From positions 1 through 45,942 of the forward strand of contig CAJUOA010000012.1 in the NCBI GenBank assembly GCA_910587785.1: a stretch of 45,942 bases of DNA. Reading direction: 5' to 3'. The DNA is from an uncultured Oscillospiraceae bacterium (GTDB lineage: Bacteria; Bacillota; Clostridia; Oscillospirales; Oscillospiraceae). The translations under genes were made by a program, and so were the position numbers. The notes below the pieces were generated by a model. The model saw only the letters and a program-made list of their open reading frames with translations, had not been told where the DNA came from and did no database searches. Shown piece by piece: positions 15,688 through 23,843 of this stretch; within the stretch, counting starts at the first letter, position 1, and every line of letters starts with the position of its first letter.

Positions 15688-16589
15688 TGGATATCCTGGG
15701 TCTCCTGGAGCTCCAGGGGAGGCTCTTCCTGCTGATGGGGGTGGGGATGTTCCTCCGGCGGCGTCTGCTGAGCGAGGCGTTCCAGAAGGGGCTGACGGAC
15801 CTCATTGTGGACCTGATCCTGCCGTGTAGCATTCTGACCGCCTTCGGCACCGAGCCCAGGGAGGACCTGCTGAGAAGCGTCCTCTTCACCCTGGTCCTCT
15901 CCACCATCATTCAGATCGGGTGCGCCCTCATCGCGGCGGCGCTCTTTCGGCGCAGTCCAGCCAACCGGCGGCCCGTGCTCAGCTACGGCACCATCTGCTC
16001 CAACGCCGGGTTCCTGGGCACCCCGGTGGCGGAGAGCGTCTTCGGGCCGGAAGGGGTGCTCTTAGCGTCGGTGTTCCTCATCCCCCAGCGGGCCTTTATG
16101 TGGACCCTGGGGGTGTCCTACTTCACCAAGGGCGGCGGACACGGGTGGAAGAAGGTCCTCACCAACCCCTGCATTCTGGCCGTCCTGGCGGGGACGGCCC
16201 TCTGGGCGGCGCGGATGGACCTGCCGCCGGTGCTGGACGGCGCGGTGCGCTCCCTGGGCTCCTGCAACACGGGGCTGAGTATGCTCCTCATCGGGATGCT
16301 CATGAGCGGTTTTCACTGGCGGGACCTGGCGGACCCGGGTATCCTGTGTTTCTGCGGGGTGCGGCTGGTGCTGATCCCCTTCCTGACCCTCGCGGGATGC
16401 CGCATCTTCCACGCGGAGGCCCTGGCCTCCCAGGTGTCCCTCCTGCTGACGGCCATGCCCGCGGCGGGCACCACCGCCGTCCTGGCCGCCAAGTATGGCG
16501 GCGACGCGGAGTTTGCCGCCGGGTGCATCACCGCATCCACCTTCCTCTCGATGATTACCATCCCCCTGTGGTGCGCCGCGGCCCTTTGA
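15687..16589 (+). CDS. AEC-family (auxin efflux carrier-like) transporter
   Basis: 300 residues, about ten hydrophobic helices in two groups of five, with the family's typical GTICSNAGFLGTPV near residues 97-110 and LLTAMPAAGTTAVLAAKYGGD near 258-278. AEC members in bacteria move organic acids such as malate or malonate. The substrate is unknown. The ATG overlaps the stop of the AI-2E gene by one base, so the two are translationally coupled. A GC-rich hairpin followed by TTGCTTTTTT at 16597-16621 probably ends the unit. Confidence 0.85.
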   Translation: MDILGLLELQGRLFLLMGVGMFLRRRLLSEAFQKGLTDLIVDLILPCSILTAFGTEPREDLLRSVLFTLVLSTIIQIGCALIAAALFRRSPANRRPVLSYGTICSNAGFLGTPVAESVFGPEGVLLASVFLIPQRAFMWTLGVSYFTKGGGHGWKKVLTNPCILAVLAGTALWAARMDLPPVLDGAVRSLGSCNTGLSMLLIGMLMSGFHWRDLADPGILCFCGVRLVLIPFLTLAGCRIFHAEALASQVSLLLTAMPAAGTTAVLAAKYGGDAEFAAGCITASTFLSMITIPLWCAAAL

Positions 16590-16596
16590 GATGTGC

Positions 16597-16621
16597 AAAG
16601 GGCTGCGGCCGTTGCTTTTTT
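16597..16621 (+). terminator. Probable terminator after the AEC transporter gene
   Basis: The sequence has outer arms GCAA/TTGC and an inner GGC-GCC pairing, followed by a run of six Ts, 8 nt after the stop codon. The stem is imperfect. Confidence 0.5.
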
Positions 16622-16696
16622 ATACAAATCCGGCAAGGGCGTTTTGTTGGAAATAATAAAAAGTTTGGGAATTCATGGAATGTATAGTAAAGGAAC

Positions 16697-16725
16697 TTGA
16701 CAATTTTTGCTGAAAATGATATGAT
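16697..16725 (+). promoter_or_regulatory. Strong sigma-A promoter of the opp operon
   Basis: TTGACA (16697-16702) and TATGAT (16720-16725) are exactly 17 bp apart, in an AT-rich spacer. The leader is about 175 nt long and contains two perfect hairpins. Confidence 0.8.
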
Positions 16726-16759
16726 GACCCAGCATTATCTGCGGGAAGCTTTATCGGCG

Positions 16760-16802
16760 AAGGCCACCGGTGGCCTTTCTTGTCACGTACCGTGACAAGA
16801 AA
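16760..16802 (+). promoter_or_regulatory. Two tandem perfect hairpins in the opp leader
   Basis: The first is the perfect palindrome AAGGCCACC/GGTGGCCTT at 16760-16777. The second is a 12-bp stem TTTCTTGTCACG/CGTGACAAGAAA with loop TAC at 16776-16802, sharing its first Ts with the end of the first hairpin. The first stem followed by TTTCTT resembles a weak terminator, so attenuation is possible. A dyad for a DNA-binding regulator is equally possible. About 106 nt separate the second hairpin from oppA. Confidence 0.5.
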
Positions 16803-16908
16803 ACCTCTAAAAACCATAGTTTATGGGTCATTTAGCATTCGGAACTGTTGCCTACGCGGATAAAAATTTTCTAAAGAGTGCATAAAAATTAATCAAGGAG
16901 ATGTAAGG

Positions 16909-18669
16909 ATGAAAAAAAGAAGCACCAGATTTCTTGCCCTGGCCCTGGCTGTTATGATGCTGGCCCTCACCGCCTGCGGCGGCGGCGGGGATAGCAGCAC
17001 CCCCGGCGGCGGCGACAAGACCCCCGCCACGGACAACAACACCCCCGGCACCGGCAGCCAGACCCCCGCCTCCACGGAGGGCGACACCCAGGTGTTCAAT
17101 GTCAGCACCAAGAGCTTCGGCAACAACTACGACGTGCAGGACATGGGCTGGCGCTGGATGATGGGCGACTGCTATGAGGGGCTCTACCGCAACGTGGCGG
17201 ACGAGTCCGGCGAGCACTTCATCCTGGCCGGCGCGGAGAGCGTGGACGTCAGCGAGGACGAAACCGTCTACACCTACCACCTGCGCAAGGACGCCAAGTG
17301 GTCCGACGGCCAGCCTGTCACCGCCCACGACTACGAGTACGGCTGGAAGCGGCTGGAGAACCCCGAGTACGGCTACAGCTACGCTTCTTTCCTCTACAAC
17401 GTGGTGGGCGCTGAGGAGTACAACAAGGGCACCGGCTCCGCAGATGACATGAAGGCCGTGGCCCTGGACGACTACACCTTCGAGGTCACGCTGAAGGTGC
17501 CCGATCCCACCTTCGAGGCCAAGCTGGTGGCAACCCCCTGCTACCCTACCCGGGAGGACATCGCCGAGGCCGCCGGGGACCAGTGGGGCAAGGACTGGAA
17601 GCTGTGCGTCTACAACGGCCCGTTCTGCATGAGCGAGCTGGTGGAGGACAACAAGATGGTCTGGACCAAGAACCCCCACTACTGGGATGCGGACAACACC
17701 CACCTGGAGACCATCAACTGGTACATCGTCACCGAGGACTCCACCGCCTCCACCATGTTCGACAACGGTGAGCTCGACCAGCTCCAGCCCACCGGCGACT
17801 ACACCGTCAAGTACGCCTCTGCCGCCGAGGCCGGCGAGCTCCAGCGCCGGGAGACCGACTATCCCGGCTGCATCGGCTTGACCTTCAACTTCGCCGGAAA
17901 CGACCCCTCCGGCCTCATGGGCAACGCCAAGATCCGCAAGGCCATCTCCTACTGCATCGACCGCGAGGAGATCATCGAGGCCATCTACGGCCGCTATAAA
18001 CCCGCCTACGGCTACGTCAACCCCGCCATCACCTTTGAGGGCGAGAGCTACCGCGCCCAGGTCGGTGAGATCATCTACGACGAGTACCTGGAGTACAACA
18101 ACAACCCCGAGAAGCTCCAGGCGCTGTTCCAGGAGGGCCTGGACGAGCTGGGCGTCACTACTCCTATCTCCGACATCACCCTCTCCTTCCTGGCGGTCAG
18201 CAATGCCAGCAACACCGCTGAGTACGAGTACATGCAGCAGACCATCCAGAACAAGCTGGGCTTGACCTTCTCCCTGGACACCGTGGGCGACAGCGCCATG
18301 TTCCGCTCCCGCCGGGATGAGGGCTCCTTTGACATCATGACCAGCGGCTGGTACTCCGACTACAACGATCCCATGGACTTCCTCTACACCATGTACACCG
18401 ACTCCTACGGTGCCATGATGGGACACTACAGCAACCCCAAGGTGGACGAGCTGCTCGACTCCCTCACCGGCGAGACCGACCGCGCCAAGCGTCTTGCCAC
18501 CTATAAAGAGGTGGAGGAGATTATCCTCCTGGAGGACGCCGCCCTGGTGCCCATCTACTACGCCACCAAGGACGTGTTCCTCCAGAATTGGGTGAAGGAC
18601 TACCGCACCAGCTCCTTCGGCGCCAGCGCGGAGCTCTACATCACCTACATCGAGGGCCGGGGGAACTAA
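16909..18669 (+). CDS. oppA: Oligopeptide ABC transporter substrate-binding lipoprotein
   Basis: 586 residues of the SBP_bac_5 family. The signal sequence ends in lipobox LTAC with C23, so it is a lipoprotein on the outer face of the membrane. A low-complexity Gly/Ser/Thr/Pro/Asp linker follows to about residue 60. The family phrase DAKWSDGQPVTAHDYEYGWKR (in part) lies near residues 125-145; further on are AISYCIDREEI and SGWYSDYNDPMDFL. It captures peptides for the OppBC channel. The ATG follows AAGGAGATGTAAGG. It is the first gene of oppABCDF. A 13-bp hairpin follows its stop, likely setting its mRNA level above the rest. Confidence 0.92.
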   Translation: MKKRSTRFLALALAVMMLALTACGGGGDSSTPGGGDKTPATDNNTPGTGSQTPASTEGDTQVFNVSTKSFGNNYDVQDMGWRWMMGDCYEGLYRNVADESGEHFILAGAESVDVSEDETVYTYHLRKDAKWSDGQPVTAHDYEYGWKRLENPEYGYSYASFLYNVVGAEEYNKGTGSADDMKAVALDDYTFEVTLKVPDPTFEAKLVATPCYPTREDIAEAAGDQWGKDWKLCVYNGPFCMSELVEDNKMVWTKNPHYWDADNTHLETINWYIVTEDSTASTMFDNGELDQLQPTGDYTVKYASAAEAGELQRRETDYPGCIGLTFNFAGNDPSGLMGNAKIRKAISYCIDREEIIEAIYGRYKPAYGYVNPAITFEGESYRAQVGEIIYDEYLEYNNNPEKLQALFQEGLDELGVTTPISDITLSFLAVSNASNTAEYEYMQQTIQNKLGLTFSLDTVGDSAMFRSRRDEGSFDIMTSGWYSDYNDPMDFLYTMYTDSYGAMMGHYSNPKVDELLDSLTGETDRAKRLATYKEVEEIILLEDAALVPIYYATKDVFLQNWVKDYRTSSFGASAELYITYIEGRGN

Positions 18670-18712
18670 GCCGCTTCCCAAAAGCCGGTTTCTAAAGAAA
18701 GACGACTTCGCG

Positions 18713-18742
18713 GGAGGGCCTATTTCCACAAATAGGCCCTCC
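18713..18742 (+). promoter_or_regulatory. Intercistronic mRNA hairpin between oppA and oppB
   Basis: A perfect 13-bp stem (GGAGGGCCTATTT and its complement) with tetraloop CCAC, and no T-run after it. Such hairpins after the binding-protein gene commonly protect the upstream mRNA from 3' exonucleases or cause partial termination. The role here is inferred. Confidence 0.6.
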
Positions 18743-18765
18743 TGCCAGTGAAAGGGAGGTATTCC

Positions 18766-19722
18766 ATGGCAAAATATATGCTGCGGCGCCTGGTGGAGCT
18801 GGTCATCACGGTCTTCCTCATCGCCACGGCCACCTTCTTCCTCCTGGAGGCGGTGCCCGGCGACGCCCTCAGCGAGCGGGCCGACAAGCTCCCCGTGGAG
18901 AGCCGCACCGCCCTCTACGAGCGCTACGGGCTGGACAAGTCCATGATGGAGCGCTACGTGCTGACCATGAAGCGCATGTGCAGGGGCGATTTCGGCGAGT
19001 CCTTTGTCTATGCCGGGCAGACCGTCACCGGCCTGATCCGCGACCGCCTGCCCGTCTCCGCCCGCCTGGGCCTCCAGCAGATGCTGCTGGGCGTGTCGGT
19101 GGGGCTGCTGCTGGGCATCCTGGCGGCCACCAGGAGGGGCACCATCGTGGACTATCTGGTGGTGGGGCTCAGCGTGCTCCTCATCTCCATCCCCCACCTG
19201 GTCTTCGGCCTGATGCTGCAAAAGATCTTCGCCGGGAGCCTGCGATGGTTCCCCACCATCGGGTGGCCCTCCGGCAGCGAGCTGTGGCTGGGCGGGTGGA
19301 AGTACACCGTGCTCCCCACCCTCACCGGGGCCTTCAGCTACATAGCGAGCTACGCCCGGCTGATGAAGACGTCCCTCCTGGACGTCATCAACCAGGACTA
19401 CGTCCTCACCGCCGAGTCCAAGGGCCTCAGCCGCGCGGCGGTGGTGCGCAAGCACATGCTGCGCAACTCCTTCATCCCCGTCATGACCCAGCTGCCCATG
19501 TCGGTGGCCATGTGCATCACCGGGTCCTTCTTTATCGAGAGCATCTTCTCCATCCCCGGCATCGGGCAGTACTTCGTCACCGCCGTCCACAACCAGGACC
19601 TGGCCATCGTGCTGGGGGAGACGGTGCTGCTGTCCATCCTGTACGTTGCGGTGATCTTTATCACGGATATCTGCTACGCCCTGGTGGACCCGCGCATCTC
19701 CATGCCCGGCGTGAGCAAATAG
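18766..19722 (+). CDS. oppB: Oligopeptide ABC transporter permease B
   Basis: 318 residues with six transmembrane helices. The first helix lies at about residues 8-28, and a large outer loop follows (about 30-95, with GDALSERADKLPVESRTALYERYGLD in part), typical of OppB/DppB. The EAA coupling loop is visible as LTAESKGLSRAAVVRKHMLRN near 208-228. The ATG at 18766 was preferred over an in-frame ATG 18 nt earlier because GGGAGG precedes it. It forms the peptide channel with OppC. oppC starts 15 nt after its stop. Confidence 0.92.
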   Translation: MAKYMLRRLVELVITVFLIATATFFLLEAVPGDALSERADKLPVESRTALYERYGLDKSMMERYVLTMKRMCRGDFGESFVYAGQTVTGLIRDRLPVSARLGLQQMLLGVSVGLLLGILAATRRGTIVDYLVVGLSVLLISIPHLVFGLMLQKIFAGSLRWFPTIGWPSGSELWLGGWKYTVLPTLTGAFSYIASYARLMKTSLLDVINQDYVLTAESKGLSRAAVVRKHMLRNSFIPVMTQLPMSVAMCITGSFFIESIFSIPGIGQYFVTAVHNQDLAIVLGETVLLSILYVAVIFITDICYALVDPRISMPGVSK

Positions 19723-19737
19723 AAAGGGGAGGCGTGT

Positions 19738-20676
19738 ATGCAGACTGAAAAGAACGCGGCCGCGGCGCTGTCCACAGAGGACTTCAAGGTCGTAGGCTTC
19801 ACCCAGGAGGAGGCCAACCGCATTGAGCGGCCCACCATCTCCTACTGGCAGGACGCCTGGCGGCGGCTGAAGAAGAACCCCATCGCCATGGCGTCCCTGG
19901 CGGTACTGGCGGTGCTGATCGTGCTGGCCGTCATCGGCCCCGTAATCCGGGGCTACGACTACGTGACCATGAACGTGCCCGAGAAGAACCAGGGCGCGAG
20001 CGCCCAGTACTGGTGGGGCACCGACGCCCTGGGCCGGGACCTCTTCTCACGCGTGTGGGTGGGGGCCCGGGTGTCCATCCTGGTGGCCCTGGTGGCCACG
20101 GTGCTCAAGCTGGTCATCGGCGTGCTCTACGGCGCGGCCATGGCCCACTTCGGCGGCTGGGTGGACGACATCATGATGCGCATCATCGAGGTGCTCAACT
20201 CCCTGCCCCATCTCCTTTTGACAATCCTTGTGATGATGATTCTGGGCAACAACATGTTCGCCCTCCTGGTGGCGCTGAGCATGACCGCCTGGTGCGCCAC
20301 GGCCCGACAGGTCCGGGGCATGATCAAGCAGCTCAAGGAGTCGGAATACGTCTATGCGGCGGAGGTCCTGGGGGCCTCGCCCATGCGCATCATCCTCAAG
20401 CACTACGTGCCCAACATGCTGGGCATCCTGATCCTCAACGCCTCCACCGCTATCCCGGGGTTCATCTTCACCGAGGCGGGGCTGAGCTTCCTCGGCATCG
20501 GCCTGACCGCGCCGGACATCAGCCTGGGCGTGCTCATCTCCCAGGGGCAGGCGACCATGGACTTCTATCCGTCCCAGCTCTTTTTCCCCTGCGCGGTGCT
20601 GTGTGTGATCGTGATGGCGTTCAACCTGCTGGGCGACGGCCTGCGGGACGCTCTGGACCCGCGTCTGCGGCAGTGA
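19738..20676 (+). CDS. oppC: Oligopeptide ABC transporter permease C
   Basis: 312 residues. There is an N-terminal cytoplasmic stretch, then a first helix (about 52-75) and an outer loop containing QYWWGTDALGRDLFSRVWVGAR, the signature of OppC/DppC. A core of five helices follows, with the EAA loop YAAEVLGASPMRIILKHYVPN near 208-228. It partners OppB. RBS GGGGAGG lies before the ATG; oppD starts 15 nt after the stop. Confidence 0.93.
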   Translation: MQTEKNAAAALSTEDFKVVGFTQEEANRIERPTISYWQDAWRRLKKNPIAMASLAVLAVLIVLAVIGPVIRGYDYVTMNVPEKNQGASAQYWWGTDALGRDLFSRVWVGARVSILVALVATVLKLVIGVLYGAAMAHFGGWVDDIMMRIIEVLNSLPHLLLTILVMMILGNNMFALLVALSMTAWCATARQVRGMIKQLKESEYVYAAEVLGASPMRIILKHYVPNMLGILILNASTAIPGFIFTEAGLSFLGIGLTAPDISLGVLISQGQATMDFYPSQLFFPCAVLCVIVMAFNLLGDGLRDALDPRLRQ

Positions 20677-20691
20677 TGGGGGAGGTCTGAA

Positions 20692-21717
20692 ATGAACGAC
20701 GTGAAAAACATCCTGGAAGTCAAGCACCTGCGGGTCTCCTTCCACACCTACGCCGGGGAGGTCAAGGCGGTGCGGGACGTATCCTTCTCCCTCCAGCCCG
20801 GGTCTGCCCTGGCCATCGTGGGGGAGTCGGGCTGCGGCAAGTCCGTCACCGCCAAGAGCGTCATGGGGCTGGTGAAAAAGCCCCAGGGCGAGGTCAAGGA
20901 GGGCAGTGAGATCCTCTACAACGGGGAGAACATCCTCCAGTACACCCCTAAGCAGTGGCAGCACTACAAGGGCGGCGAGTGCGCCATCATCTTCCAGGAC
21001 GCCTTGGCCGCCCTCAACCCCACCATGCGGGTGGGGAAGCAGATCATGGAGAACCTCATGGGCCACAAGCACATGGGGCGCGCTGAGGCCCAGAAGGAGG
21101 CCGTGGAGATGCTCCGCCTAGTGGGGATCCCGGAGCCGGAGAAACGGGTCAGGCAGTACCCCCACCAGTTCTCCGGCGGGATGCGCCAGCGGGTGATGAT
21201 CGCCATCGCTTTCGCCTGCGACCCGAAGATCCTCATCTGCGACGAGCCCACCACCGCGCTGGATGTGACCATCCAGGGACAGATCCTAGACATCATCAAG
21301 CGCCTCATGAAGAAGAACAACACCTCGGTCATCATGATCACCCACGACCTGGGCGTGGTGGCCAACATCGCCCAGGAGATCGCCGTCATGTACTCTGGCA
21401 TCATCGTGGAGCGGGGCGCCTGCCGGGATGTGTTCTACCGGCCCCGGCACCCCTACACCTGGGCCCTGCTCCAGTCCGTGCCCCGGCTGGACCTGGAGAA
21501 CAAGCAGGTGCTGGCCTCCATCCCGGGCACGCCGCCGGACCTGCTGAATCCTCCTGTGGGATGCCCCTTCTCCACTAGGTGCCAGTACTGTATGCCAGTG
21601 TGCAAGAACCGGATGCCTGAGAATACCGATTTCGGCGGGGGGCACAGCGCGGCCTGCTGGCTGCATCACCCCATGGCGCCGAAGGTGGACATGCCCGACC
21701 GGAAAGGAGATGTGTGA
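20692..21717 (+). CDS. oppD: Oligopeptide ABC transporter ATP-binding protein D
   Basis: 341 residues. Walker A is GESGCGKS (44-51), the ABC signature SGGMR is at 161-165, and Walker B is ILICDEP (180-186) with catalytic E185. The H-loop histidine lies in MITHDLGVV. The C-terminal oligopeptide/dipeptide extension has the Cys-rich CPFSTRCQYCMPVC, where members of this group often bind an iron-sulfur cluster. It powers peptide import together with OppF. Its stop overlaps the oppF start by one base. Confidence 0.93.
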   Translation: MNDVKNILEVKHLRVSFHTYAGEVKAVRDVSFSLQPGSALAIVGESGCGKSVTAKSVMGLVKKPQGEVKEGSEILYNGENILQYTPKQWQHYKGGECAIIFQDALAALNPTMRVGKQIMENLMGHKHMGRAEAQKEAVEMLRLVGIPEPEKRVRQYPHQFSGGMRQRVMIAIAFACDPKILICDEPTTALDVTIQGQILDIIKRLMKKNNTSVIMITHDLGVVANIAQEIAVMYSGIIVERGACRDVFYRPRHPYTWALLQSVPRLDLENKQVLASIPGTPPDLLNPPVGCPFSTRCQYCMPVCKNRMPENTDFGGGHSAACWLHHPMAPKVDMPDRKGDV

Positions 21718-22703
21718 TGAGCCGGGAAAAAGAGGTGCTCCTCTCTGTCAAACACCTGAAGAAGTACTTTAACGTGGGCCGGGGCAGCGTGCTCAAGGCC
21801 GTAGACGACGTCTCCTTCGACATCTACAAGGGGGAGACCCTGGGCATGGTGGGGGAGTCCGGCTGCGGCAAGACCACCTGCGGCCGGGTGTGCATCGGCC
21901 TCTACGGCAAGACCGATGGTCAGGTCCTCTACCGGGGCAAGGACGTCCACGCTATCACCGGGAAGGACCGCCACGCCTTCAAAAAGGACGTGCAGATGGT
22001 CTTTCAGGACCCCTACGGCTCCCTGGACCCCCGCATGACCGTGGCGGAGATCATTGCCGAGGGCCTGGATATCCACCACATCGCCAAGACCACCCACGAC
22101 CGGCAGGAGCGCATCTATGAGCTCCTGGAGCTGGTGGGCCTCAACCGGGAGCACGCCAACCGGTTCGTCCACGAGTTCTCCGGCGGACAGCGCCAGCGCA
22201 TCGGCATCGCCCGGGCCCTGGCTGTGGACCCGGAGTTCCTGGTGCTGGACGAGCCCATCTCCGCCCTGGACGTGTCCATCCAGGCCCAGGTGGTCAACCT
22301 CCTCATCGACCTGCAAAACCGGATGGGGCTGACCTACCTCTTCGTGGCCCACGACCTGTCCATGGTCAAGCACATCTCCGACCGGGTGGCGGTGCTGTAC
22401 CTGGGCTCCTTGGTGGAACTGACCACCTCGGAGGAGCTCTACTCCCACCCTATGCATCCATACACCCAGGCCCTGCTCTCGGCCATCCCCATCCCGGACC
22501 CGGACGTGGAGCAGGCGAGGGACGAAGGGAAGATCCGCCTGGAGGGTCAAGTGCCCAGCCCCATCGACCCGCCCCCGGGCTGCAAGTTCCAGGGCCGGTG
22601 CCGGTACGCCACAGAGCGTTGCCGACAGGAGGCCCCCGCCCTCCGGGAGTACGGCAGCGGCCACTTCGCCGCCTGCCACCGCTGCGCAGAAGAGCAGGGG
22701 TGA
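21717..22703 (+). CDS. oppF: Oligopeptide ABC transporter ATP-binding protein F
   Basis: 328 residues. Walker A is GESGCGKTT near residue 46, the signature FSGGQRQRIGIARAL is near 157, and Walker B is LVLDEPISALD near 177. The C-terminal extension has CKFQGRCRYATERC, again the oligopeptide-subfamily cysteines. ATG 21717 is preferred to the GTG 3 nt upstream because GGAAAGGAG is better spaced and it overlaps the oppD stop. It heterodimerises with OppD. Confidence 0.93.
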   Translation: MSREKEVLLSVKHLKKYFNVGRGSVLKAVDDVSFDIYKGETLGMVGESGCGKTTCGRVCIGLYGKTDGQVLYRGKDVHAITGKDRHAFKKDVQMVFQDPYGSLDPRMTVAEIIAEGLDIHHIAKTTHDRQERIYELLELVGLNREHANRFVHEFSGGQRQRIGIARALAVDPEFLVLDEPISALDVSIQAQVVNLLIDLQNRMGLTYLFVAHDLSMVKHISDRVAVLYLGSLVELTTSEELYSHPMHPYTQALLSAIPIPDPDVEQARDEGKIRLEGQVPSPIDPPPGCKFQGRCRYATERCRQEAPALREYGSGHFAACHRCAEEQG

Positions 22704-22705
22704 CG

Positions 22706-23041
22706 ATGGACTGGCTGAGGGACCTCGGCAAGGCTCTTTTGCTGGGCCTCGCTGGGGCTGCGGTGGTGTTACTTACGGTGCTGGGCATCGGGTCCATCGC
22801 CGGAGGCCTCTCCGGCGGTCTGGAGGCCGCCAAGACCGTGCTGCTCATGACCGGCTCTATGGGGATGTTCCTCCTGGCGGGGATGCTGCTGGTCAAGGGG
22901 AAAAAGCCGGAGGCCCTCTCCAACAGCAGCGGCTGGCGCAGGCACTTTCGCGCCGCCGGTGTGAAGACGGTGCTGGCCGCCGGGTGCCTGGCGTTCGTCC
23001 TAGCGGCGGCGGCAGCGGACTGGCTGCTGCGGCTTGGGTGA
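22706..23041 (+). CDS. Small membrane protein at the end of the opp operon
   Basis: 111 residues with three hydrophobic helices (about 9-30, 40-62, 82-106) and a short basic loop (KGKKPEALSNSSGWRRHFR). It starts 2 nt after the oppF stop, so it is surely co-transcribed. No conserved family was recognised. It could be an accessory of the transporter or an unrelated passenger. A long hairpin at 23060-23097 follows. Confidence 0.65.
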   Translation: MDWLRDLGKALLLGLAGAAVVLLTVLGIGSIAGGLSGGLEAAKTVLLMTGSMGMFLLAGMLLVKGKKPEALSNSSGWRRHFRAAGVKTVLAAGCLAFVLAAAAADWLLRLG

Positions 23042-23059
23042 GCCCCGCATGACAGAAAG

Positions 23060-23097
23060 ACAGCTCTGCGGTTTGCGTATGCAGACTGCAGAGCTGT
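23060..23097. terminator. Bidirectional hairpin between convergent genes
   Basis: Arms ACAGCTCTGC and GCAGAGCTGT (10 bp, perfect), with further pairing inside (TGC/GCA and AC/GT). It lies between the end of the opp operon on the plus strand and the small gene ending at 23172 on the minus strand. T-runs are short on both sides (TTATT and CTTTCTGT), so termination is probable, not certain. Confidence 0.55.
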
Positions 23098-23171
23098 TAT
23101 TCGCGTGGGCGGATATTTCATGCCTTTTTTAATGGGATACCACCTATTGGAGGGTGCGCCTGGGCCGCGCC

Positions 23172-23381
23172 CTACGGATCGGGGTGGGTCTGGCCGTTGT
23201 CCTCTTCGTTTTTGATGTGCATCTCCTCCACTTTCTCCAGCGCCGCCCGGAGCATCAGGATGGCCTCCATCATGTCCTCTTTGCTGTACTTCTCGTGGAG
23301 GATCAGGTCTTCCATGAATGTGATCGTTTCGCTGACGTCGCCCATAAGGATGGCGTAGAGCTTTTTGTGGATGTCTTTCAT
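23172..23381 (-). CDS. Small acidic helical protein
   Basis: 69 residues, predicted entirely helical and acidic, with no membrane segment: KLYAILMGDVSETITFMEDLI, then MMEAILMLRAALEKVEEMHIK and an Asn/Glu/Asp tail. The RBS AGGAGGTG is strong. Its promoter (TTGATT 23439-23434, 17 bp, TAAAAT 23416-23411, minus strand) faces away from the XRE-type gene at 23495. No family recognised. The pairing with a small regulator raises the possibility of a regulated two-gene module; nothing else supports toxin function. Confidence 0.6.
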   Translation of the reverse strand: MKDIHKKLYAILMGDVSETITFMEDLILHEKYSKEDMMEAILMLRAALEKVEEMHIKNEEDNGQTHPDP

Positions 23382-23494
23382 AGGTAAAGCACCTCCTGTT
23401 TGATACTTCTATTTTAATACTGATAAGTCTTAAAATCAAGAAAAATTTTTAGTAATATGCTATTTTGGTCATAATAGCCGTGGAGGAAGGGCAT

Positions 23495-23722
23495 ATGACC
23501 TTAAATAGGATACGAGATTTGAGACAAGACGCTGATTTAAACCAAACTGAGGTCGCAAAAATTTTAGGGACTTCACAGACGGTCTATTCCCGCTATGAAT
23601 GTGGGAAATTGGACCTACCGCTTCGCCATCTTGTTGCGCTCTGCAAATTCTACAAAGTTTCCGCCGACTATATCCTCGGCTTCACCAACGACCCCAACCC
23701 CGCCAAGCTGAAATTCAAATGA
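23495..23722 (+). CDS. XRE-family transcriptional regulator
   Basis: 75 residues comprising one lambda-repressor-like helix-turn-helix: LRQDADLNQTEVAKILG, then TSQTVYSRYECGKLDLP as recognition helix, then HLVALCKFYKVSADYILGF. Such single-domain proteins regulate their own or a neighbouring gene. ATG 23495 is preferred because GGAGGAAGG lies just upstream; an in-frame ATG 30 nt earlier lacks a site. It is divergent from the small acidic protein gene across 113 bp. A strong terminator follows. Confidence 0.85.
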   Translation: MTLNRIRDLRQDADLNQTEVAKILGTSQTVYSRYECGKLDLPLRHLVALCKFYKVSADYILGFTNDPNPAKLKFK

Positions 23723-23726
23723 CAGG

Positions 23727-23761
23727 AACTCCCCGCCGGACCAGATGCCCGGCGGGGAGTT
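23727..23761 (+). terminator. Intrinsic terminator after the XRE gene
   Basis: Stem AACTCCCCGCCGG with a near-perfect complement (CCGGCGGGGAGTT), followed by TTTGATTT, starting 5 nt past the stop codon. Confidence 0.75.
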
Positions 23762-23811
23762 TTGATTTGTGTTGGGATTTATCGTCTATCGAAATAGTCC
23801 TGTTGACGAGC

Positions 23812-23830
23812 GGGCGCACAATGTGCGCCC
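23812..23830. repeat. Short palindromic repeat (REP-like)
   Basis: GGGCGCACA-A-TGTGCGCCC, followed by CTAC, between two convergent genes. The form 'GGGCG...CGCCCCTAC' resembles dispersed palindromes of GC-rich Clostridia. Only one copy is seen here. Confidence 0.4.
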
Positions 23831-23843
23831 CTACACGGGTGCG

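Noticed and set aside
16852..19590. 912-residue open frame on the minus strand opposite oppA and oppB
   Set aside because: It is a shadow of strongly GC3-biased genes: Gly/Val/His/Asp-rich composition, no domain, no binding site, while both plus-strand genes are unmistakable.
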